Positions 15,343 to 19,149 of a DNA stretch of 19,149 nucleotides are shown here, piece by piece. This stretch comes from an uncultured Geobacter sp. Its GTDB lineage: Bacteria > Desulfobacterota > Desulfuromonadia > Geobacterales > Geobacteraceae. Position numbers and translations under genes: made by a program. Below the pieces are notes generated by a model. The model saw nothing but the letters and a program-made list of their open reading frames with translations, was not told where the DNA came from and searched no databases. Each line of letters starts with the position of its first letter. Position 1 is the first letter of the stretch. Location of the stretch: positions 1 to 19,149 of the forward strand of contig CALABV010000112.1 of NCBI GenBank assembly GCA_937886325.1, written 5' to 3'.

Positions 15343-15488
15343 GGGTTTCGATACCTCTTGTTCTGGAGTGTCGCTGCCGGTACGGAAAATCCGCTTCCGG
15401 AACGCGATACTACCATAGAAAGCGACCGTATTCCAGAAGGGACAGCAGTGGACACATGCTGTGCGTCGTGAATGGCATGCTTCCCCAT
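15343..15488. other. Intergenic region upstream of aguA
   Basis: No gene is supported here. The aguA promoter should lie in this stretch on the minus strand; TAGTAT near 15407-15412 is a possible -10 but I see no matching -35. A short open frame at 15456-15662 on the plus strand crosses the downstream promoter element and looks spurious. Confidence 0.4.
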
Positions 15489-15528
15489 ATTAGAAATATT
15501 GACAGGTTTCGTGACGGTACGGTACTAC
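15489..15528 (+). promoter_or_regulatory. Duplicated promoter-like element, copy 1
   Basis: ATTAGAAATATTGACA (15489-15504), 13 variable bases, then TACGGTACTA (15518-15527). The same two blocks at the same spacing recur at 17630-17668. It contains a perfect TTGACA (15499-15504) and, 18 bp later, TACTAC (15523-15528) as a possible -10. It would drive the secreted-protein gene at 15725 with a leader of about 190 nt. Confidence 0.6.
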
Positions 15529-15724
15529 ATCCGTACTTCGACAGGGAGGCAGGTCCGTCATGCGCGGAATGGGCAGAGGAATCGATACGGTGCCGGGAGG
15601 TGAGGCGGCTGAGACACCGGACCTGGAAGGATATCGCCGATGAAACATTCAGCCGCGATTGAGGAAGATTCTTGCACAAAGGCCTCTTCTGCGGATTGCG
15701 CGGAGGAGGCGGAAAGGAATTCTC
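15529..15724 (+). other. Structured leader before the secreted propeller-like gene
   Basis: No confident gene. CAGGTCCG (15550-15557) and CGGACCTG (15618-15625) are a perfect 8-bp inverted repeat, and CGGTG (15588-15592) with CACCG (15615-15619) forms an inner stem sharing two bases with the outer one, so the two compete. A 27-codon frame (ATG 15560 to TGA about 15643) sits inside and could be a leader peptide, but has no strong ribosome site. Confidence 0.35.
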
Positions 15725-16633
15725 GTGAGAATTGTACGTCGGCAGGTTATGATCACCGCGGTTATGGCTCTGCTGCTTCAGGTATCCGTGACCCGTGCGG
15801 CAGAACATGAAATTGCCTATGGCGAGGGCAGGAAAATAGGGGAGCTGGCCAACAGGGCGATTGACGAAAGCAGCGGACTCGCCTGCGGGAGAGCCAACGA
15901 GGGTGTTTTCTGGACGCACAACGACAGCGGAGGCACGCCGCAGCTGTATGCCTTCGACCGGAACGGCGCGGATCTCGCCGTTGTTACCGTTGCAGATGCC
16001 CGTAACCGCGACTGGGAGGATATGGCGTCCTTCTCGTACGGAGGCTGCAATTTCCTGCTGGTCGCCGATGTCGGAGATAACAGGGCCAAAGGAAGAGACT
16101 ACACCCTGTATATCGTTCCCGAACCGAAACTTGATGCCGGCAAGAGAGGTGTGGCGCTATCCGTCGCCCCTGTTCAGACCATTCATTTCCGGTACGAGGA
16201 CGGCCCTCACAACTGCGAATCGGTGGCGATTGACCCGATGAGCCGCACTATCTACCTGGTATCCAAGGTCTATGGAAGCAAATGCACTGTCTTTGCCTTG
16301 CCGTGGCCGGAGCGGGAAACATCGACTCCCTTGGTGGCCAAGGCTGTTGCGACCCTCGACGTCCCTCTTGCGACGGCCATGGACATCTCTCCCGACGGTC
16401 TGCGCGCCGTTGTGCTGACCTACGGCGATGCGTTCGAGTTCGTCCGCGGGCCTGACGAGACCTGGGAGCAGGGCTTCTCCCGACCTCCGCGCCGTATCGG
16501 GATGCCCGAGCGGGTGCAGGGGGAATCGATCTGCTATGGCCCTGACGGCAAGAACCTTTACCTTACCAGTGAGTGCCAGGACAGGAACTCCGGCAATCCT
16601 TCGCCGCTGCTGGAAGTTCCCGTGATACGGTAG
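15725..16633 (+). CDS. Secreted propeller-like protein of unknown function
   Basis: 302 residues from the GTG at 15725, which has AAGGA seven bases upstream. This start gives a classic signal peptide: MRIVRRQ, hydrophobic core about 8-22, and a likely cut after TRAA (23-26). The frame is open upstream to 15659 but that part is Arg-rich and unlikely. Recognisable repeated-strand motifs are ESSGLACGR (48-56) with WTHNDSGG (63-70), NRDWEDMA (94-101), VADVGDN (113-119), HNCESVAID (162-170), MDISPDG (219-225) and QGESICYGPDG (265-275). These resemble a bacterial family of exported beta-propeller proteins (ESSGLA...HNDSGG...DWED...GDN). Enzyme activity is not established. Cys109, Cys164, Cys187, Cys270 and Cys284 might form disulfides. 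Confidence 0.75.
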   Translation: MRIVRRQVMITAVMALLLQVSVTRAAEHEIAYGEGRKIGELANRAIDESSGLACGRANEGVFWTHNDSGGTPQLYAFDRNGADLAVVTVADARNRDWEDMASFSYGGCNFLLVADVGDNRAKGRDYTLYIVPEPKLDAGKRGVALSVAPVQTIHFRYEDGPHNCESVAIDPMSRTIYLVSKVYGSKCTVFALPWPERETSTPLVAKAVATLDVPLATAMDISPDGLRAVVLTYGDAFEFVRGPDETWEQGFSRPPRRIGMPERVQGESICYGPDGKNLYLTSECQDRNSGNPSPLLEVPVIR

Positions 16634-16696
16634 CCGACCCGGAAGAAAAGGAATCGGAAAAAGGCATTTATTCCCCTAAATTCCTCGGAGAAAGAC

Positions 16697-17500
16697 ATGA
16701 ATTTCAGGAAATACGGAGAAGGTCCCGGTAAGTACGTGGTTGTGCATGGCGGGCCCGGAGCTCCGGGAAGCGTCTCTTCCCTTGCGAGAAAGCTGTCGGA
16801 GACTCGCTCCGTGCTCGAGCCGTTTCAGACGGAAAACAGCGTATGGGGTCAGGTGGAGGAGTTGTATCGGCTGATACGGGAGAAGTGCACGGACAGGGTG
16901 TTCCTGCTGGGGCATTCCTGGGGCGCATGGCTGGTGTATCTCATGGCGTACAGACATCCGGAGGTGGTCGGAATCGCGTTCCTGATCGGCGCCGGCGCCT
17001 TTGATGCGGCATACCTGCCGGAGCTGAAGCGAAGGCGGCTCGCAGCCCTGTCCGTGGAAGAGCAATCGGAGTACCTGGAAATAGTCGAATTGTTGAAACG
17101 GCCTTCCGAAAACAGTGACCGGTATCTCTCCCGCCTGGGGGAGCTGGCCGAAAAGGGGGACAATTACTGCATCGAGATGACGGATGAGGGCAGCGAAAAC
17201 ATGGTCTCCATCAACGGGAAGCAATTCCGGCAGGTGATGACGGAAGCCTTCCGCATGAGAGAGGAAGGCTTTTTCAGGAAAATCGCCGGGAAGATCCGGT
17301 GCCCGCTCAGGATTCTCCATGGAAAGAACGATACGACACCTGTTGAAGGGGTGGTGGAGCCGCTGCAGGGGGCGGTTGCCGATTTGAGATGGTATGTGAT
17401 CGATCGATGCGGACATTCACCCTGGAAGGAAAAGTACGGGAAAGAAGAGTTTTATCGGATAGTGGACCTGGAAGTGAGACAGGCCGAAGGTGCGGAGTAG
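16697..17500 (+). CDS. Alpha/beta hydrolase, proline iminopeptidase-like
   Basis: 267 residues. The oxyanion motif HGGPG (17-21), nucleophile elbow GHSWG with Ser74 (72-76), acid Asp212 (HGKNDTTP) and His240 (CGHSPW) complete the triad. HGGPG plus GHSWG is typical of peptidase family S33 (prolyl aminopeptidase) and related hydrolases; a helical cap lies at about 105-195. No signal peptide is seen, so it should act in the cytoplasm. The ATG has GGAG 7 nt upstream. It follows the secreted-protein gene by 63 nt on the same strand and may be cotranscribed. The substrate cannot be assigned; the protein is slightly shorter than typical prolyl aminopeptidases. Confidence 0.82.
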   Translation: MNFRKYGEGPGKYVVVHGGPGAPGSVSSLARKLSETRSVLEPFQTENSVWGQVEELYRLIREKCTDRVFLLGHSWGAWLVYLMAYRHPEVVGIAFLIGAGAFDAAYLPELKRRRLAALSVEEQSEYLEIVELLKRPSENSDRYLSRLGELAEKGDNYCIEMTDEGSENMVSINGKQFRQVMTEAFRMREEGFFRKIAGKIRCPLRILHGKNDTTPVEGVVEPLQGAVADLRWYVIDRCGHSPWKEKYGKEEFYRIVDLEVRQAEGAE

Positions 17501-17532
17501 GCGCCGGGTTGCGTAAATCTCACAAATGCCCC

Positions 17533-17551
17533 GGTTAGTCCAACCTTTTTT
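17533..17551 (+). terminator. Possible short terminator after the hydrolase gene
   Basis: GGTT (17533-17536) and AACC (17542-17545) flank a 5-nt loop and are followed directly by six Ts. The stem is only 4 bp, so this is a weak candidate, though its position 33 nt after the stop is right. Confidence 0.3.
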
Positions 17552-17629
17552 CGTTCCGAGAAGAAAGTTGAAAGAGTTGAAAAAGAAAGAGATCGGCGCG
17601 GAAGGTAGGGGAAGGAGATAGTGGCGCAC

Positions 17630-17669
17630 ATTAGAAATATTGACATATCTCATGATGATACGGTACTAA
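17630..17669 (+). promoter_or_regulatory. Duplicated promoter-like element, copy 2
   Basis: Carries the same blocks as copy 1: ATTAGAAATATTGACA (17630-17645), 13 bases, TACGGTACTA (17659-17668). All 26 block bases are identical to copy 1, and 7 of the 13 spacer bases also agree. TTGACA (17640-17645) and TACTAA (17664-17669) are 18 bp apart. It would drive the hypothetical gene at 17826 with a leader of about 150 nt. Confidence 0.6.
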
Positions 17670-17748
17670 ATTTCTGCTTATGGTGGTTGATGAAAAGCTG
17701 TTCCGGAGGAAAGCAGTGAGATGCGCAGCCGGAGTCGTGGAGGTAGGG

Positions 17749-17791
17749 AAGAGCCGTTTTCGTCGGTGGTACGCCGAGGGGAGCGGCTCTT
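17749..17791 (+). promoter_or_regulatory. Nested hairpin in the leader of the 113-residue hypothetical gene
   Basis: AAGAGCCG (17749-17756) and CGGCTCTT (17784-17791) form a perfect 8-bp stem. Inside it, TCGG and CCGA pair around TGGTACG. It ends 34 nt before the ATG at 17826. The right arm runs into TTGTCTTT, giving some terminator character, so attenuation is conceivable. Confidence 0.4.
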
Positions 17792-17825
17792 GTCTTTCCG
17801 GAATGGGGGTGTCGTGCTCAGGGAT

Positions 17826-18167
17826 ATGAAATCCTATGCCCACCTGAAGCCTGGGCAAAAGGGAACTTTGAGGCTGGTCGAGAAATACGGCACATCGCTG
17901 GTCTGCGTCCGTTACCGGTACGATGAGAAACGCGGGATCAAGCTGAAGACGGTGGAGCTTGTTGTCGAGGAAAGGCCGTGCCGGTCTTCTTCCCGGTATC
18001 GAGACAACGACCTTGTCGCGGTCGGTGTCCGTTACACCGAAAAGGCTCTTCGGGAGGCTCTGAGGGCCGCCGGTGGGAGGTGGTGCCCGGAAGAACGGCT
18101 CTGGAGGGTTGTGTACGGCGCGATACGGAGCAATTCCGAACTGGTTGAGAGGATAGTGAGGGAATGA
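17826..18167 (+). CDS. Conserved hypothetical protein (MKSYAHLKPGQKGT family)
   Basis: 113 residues from the ATG at 17826. The frame is open back to an ATG at 17721 (148 residues), but the extra segment overlaps a strong hairpin and is Arg/Gly-rich, and proteins I recall from this family begin at MKSYAHLKPGQ. I know the family only as a hypothetical in Geobacter-like genomes, with no established function. It has an N-terminal segment HLKPGQKGTLRLVEKYG (6-22), a probable beta hairpin VCVRYRYDEKRGIKLKTVELVVEE, and a C-terminal half with RYTEKALREALRAAGGRWCPEERLWRV (from about 76). The basic charge suggests possible nucleic-acid or protein contact; that is inference. The start has only a weak ribosome site (CAGGGAT). 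Confidence 0.68.
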   Translation: MKSYAHLKPGQKGTLRLVEKYGTSLVCVRYRYDEKRGIKLKTVELVVEERPCRSSSRYRDNDLVAVGVRYTEKALREALRAAGGRWCPEERLWRVVYGAIRSNSELVERIVRE

Positions 18168-18222
18168 GGCTGGAAGGGGCAGGCTGTGTTGCTTCTGTTA
18201 GTAATCTGAATCACGTGGAAAA

Positions 18223-18306
18223 GTTACCTATATGTGGAACCATAGGGTTCCGTATATAGGTAGCAAATTACCTATATACGTAGCAGGTTACTTGTATACG
18301 GAAACC
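18223..18306. repeat. Cluster of four 19-21 bp repeats forming alternative hairpins
   Basis: Three copies in direct orientation (about 18223-18241, 18267-18287, 18287-18306) and one inverted (18246-18265), consensus near GTTACCTATATACGGAACC. The first and the inverted copy pair as a 19-bp hairpin with a 4-nt loop (18223-18241 with 18246-18264) containing three G-T wobbles and no mismatch. The inverted copy also pairs perfectly over 12 bp with the next copy (18251-18262 with 18269-18280). The structures exclude each other. The cluster is 43-126 nt upstream of the AT-rich membrane protein gene. Confidence 0.8.
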
Positions 18307-18320
18307 GATCAATAAGATCG
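18306..18320. repeat. Short inverted repeat before the AT-rich gene
   Basis: CGATC (18306-18310) and GATCG (18316-18320) flank AATAA, immediately after the repeat cluster and 28 nt before the start codon at 18349. It may be an operator half-site pair or a leader hairpin. Confidence 0.35.
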
Positions 18321-18348
18321 TTATACCCCAAAGAATAGGAGGTAATAA

Positions 18349-18945
18349 ATGGAATGGTTTCGCCTTGCACTCGAATATCTAAGGGTGTTTCTCTCAACAC
18401 AAGTCATCGTCGGAATCATCGTCATTATCTTCTTTAAAATGTTCAGAGAAGAAATAAAGGAGTTCATAACACGTATCGTTACTCTTCGTTTGCCCGGTGG
18501 TGGGGAAGTGTCTACCCCTCAACTCGAAAAAATACAAACAGACAAGCCGGTCAAAAACAACACTTCACCAGAACCTCAATCGGCCGACTTACCATCTCAT
18601 ATTCAAGAAAACGATTTAGAAACACTTAAATCGTTATATAACTCAGAAAGAGCAAGGGCATACTTTTGGGAATACAGTTATCTGAATTATTTTTTAGTCC
18701 CGAAAACACAACTTACGCTAGATTGGCTTGCTTCTTATGAATCTCCTATTTCCATACCTCAATATGATACATTTACTTCGCCAGTTGTGCCTGAACCAAA
18801 AGAACGAAAAGCCATATTAGATGCGTTAGAAAGTCATTATCTCGTAATTATCAAAGACAATTTGATATCTGTTTCCCCAAAAGGACATGAATACATAGAA
18901 TGGCGAGGGTTAGTACACCAATCCAGATCTAGCAGTTCTTTATAA
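18349..18945 (+). CDS. AT-rich single-pass membrane protein, unknown function
   Basis: 198 residues. The ATG is supported by a perfect AGGAGG 6 nt upstream. An N-terminal membrane helix (about 16-32, STQVIVGIIVIIFF) is followed by a basic juxtamembrane region and LPGGGEVSTPQ (48-58), a pattern seen in small bacterial hypotheticals with one anchor and a PGGxE strand. A linker rich in N/S/P/Q (60-85) leads to a C-terminal domain (about 88-190) with KERKAILDALESHYLVIIKDNLISVSPKGHEYIEW, resembling a winged-helix fold. Base composition and codon use (many AAA, TTA, ATA) differ sharply from the rest of the window, suggesting recent transfer. I do not recognise a function. Its 3' end overlaps the convergent small gene by 17 nt. 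Confidence 0.72.
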   Translation: MEWFRLALEYLRVFLSTQVIVGIIVIIFFKMFREEIKEFITRIVTLRLPGGGEVSTPQLEKIQTDKPVKNNTSPEPQSADLPSHIQENDLETLKSLYNSERARAYFWEYSYLNYFLVPKTQLTLDWLASYESPISIPQYDTFTSPVVPEPKERKAILDALESHYLVIIKDNLISVSPKGHEYIEWRGLVHQSRSSSSL

Positions 18946-19069
18946 AAATATCTTCCTTCTTCCCGCATATAAAACAGGATCTGAATTGGCGTTCCTGATT
19001 TGCTATCCGGTACTTTGACATATCCAGAACATAGGTTTTCCATTTTGACCACTTATGAAAGAAGCACAT
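18929..19069 (-). CDS. 46-residue protein with HKW..W and CxxCGK motifs (possible zinc knuckle)
   Basis: Starts at the ATG at 19069, with AGGGGG 6 nt upstream; an in-frame start at 19123 would add 18 residues that overlap the edge hairpin. It reads MCFFHKWSKW... with Cys2 and His5, then CFICGKK with Cys32 and Cys35. This Cys/His then CxxCGK spacing matches small single-zinc-ribbon-like hypotheticals with an HKWxxW opening. Metal binding is inferred. It is convergent with the AT-rich membrane protein gene, sharing 17 nt at the 3' ends, and shares its lower GC content. Confidence 0.6.
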   Translation of the reverse strand: MCFFHKWSKWKTYVLDMSKYRIANQERQFRSCFICGKKEDIFIKNC

Positions 19070-19098
19070 ACTTTCCCCCTTAAAACGAGGACAGAAGG

Positions 19099-19149
19099 TA
19101 TAACCATCGGCAACAGCGGTCAAGCCGCTGGTGCCTCAGCACCGTTAGA
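19099..19149. repeat. Edge hairpin with attC-like ends
   Basis: Arms 19109-19119 and 19125-19135 pair over 11 nt with one A-G mismatch around TCAAG. A second possible hairpin, GGTGC-CTCA-GCACC (19130-19143), overlaps the right arm. The last six bases are GTTAGA, and TATAAC (19099-19104) is its near complement (five of six). The window ends here, so the structure may be incomplete. On the minus strand the edge could also encode a C-terminus (...NGAEAPAA then TGA). Confidence 0.4.

Noticed and set aside
14356..15471. 371-codon open frame on the plus strand
   Set aside because: Antisense to aguA, which has every active-site motif; the translation is Val/Gly/Arg/Gln-rich with no recognisable domain.
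15456..15662. 68-codon open frame on the plus strand
   Set aside because: It begins before and runs through the duplicated promoter element, has no ribosome site and no recognisable similarity.
18223..18320. CRISPR array
   Set aside because: Repeats are degenerate, in mixed orientation, with irregular gaps of 0 to 25 bp and no cas genes nearby.
19099..19149. Partial tRNA gene at the right edge
   Set aside because: The two small hairpins do not give a T-arm consensus (no GGTTCRA) or an acceptor stem.

Overview
The window reads as chromosomal DNA of a GC-rich Gram-negative bacterium, most likely a Geobacter-like member of the Desulfuromonadota. That assignment is inference. It rests on a system II (ResB/ResC) cytochrome c maturation pair, a chemoreceptor-type membrane sensor, a long SerA with an ACT domain, the AguA/AguB putrescine route, and a small hypothetical protein family I associate with Geobacter relatives. 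Genes up to about 18.17 kb share high-GC codon use; the last kilobase is clearly AT-richer and looks acquired.

Layout. 1-917 (minus): the N-terminal 260 residues of a TM-sensor-TM-HAMP protein that runs off the left edge, preceded by a translationally coupled 45-residue membrane peptide. 1102-3533 (plus): a promoter and the resB-resC pair for attaching heme to c-type cytochromes. 3563-8499 (plus): a promoter and four tightly packed genes, an ABC exporter, two family-2 glycosyltransferases and a family-4 glycosyltransferase, which look like a small cell-surface glycan or glycolipid assembly operon. 8548-9285 (minus): a hotdog acyl-CoA thioesterase and a 65-residue S4 RNA-binding protein. 9473-11554 (plus): pncB and pncA, two consecutive NAD-salvage enzymes, closed by a 12-bp hairpin. 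11615-15342 (minus): serA (serine biosynthesis), then aguB and aguA, which overlap by 4 nt and convert agmatine to putrescine. 15489-17500 (plus): a secreted propeller-like protein and an alpha/beta hydrolase. 17630-19149: an accessory tail with a 113-residue hypothetical protein, a repeat/hairpin cluster, an AT-rich membrane protein gene and a convergent 46-residue zinc-knuckle-like gene.

The most unusual material is non-coding. A 39-bp promoter-like element occurs twice, with all 26 bases of its two conserved blocks identical, and each copy opens a 150-190 nt structured leader (15489-15724 and 17630-17825). A cluster of four 19-21 bp repeats (18223-18306) can fold into mutually exclusive hairpins just before the AT-rich gene. 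The right edge ends in a hairpin plus GTTAGA that resembles an integron attC site. No rRNA, tRNA, CRISPR array, transposase or integrase gene is visible.
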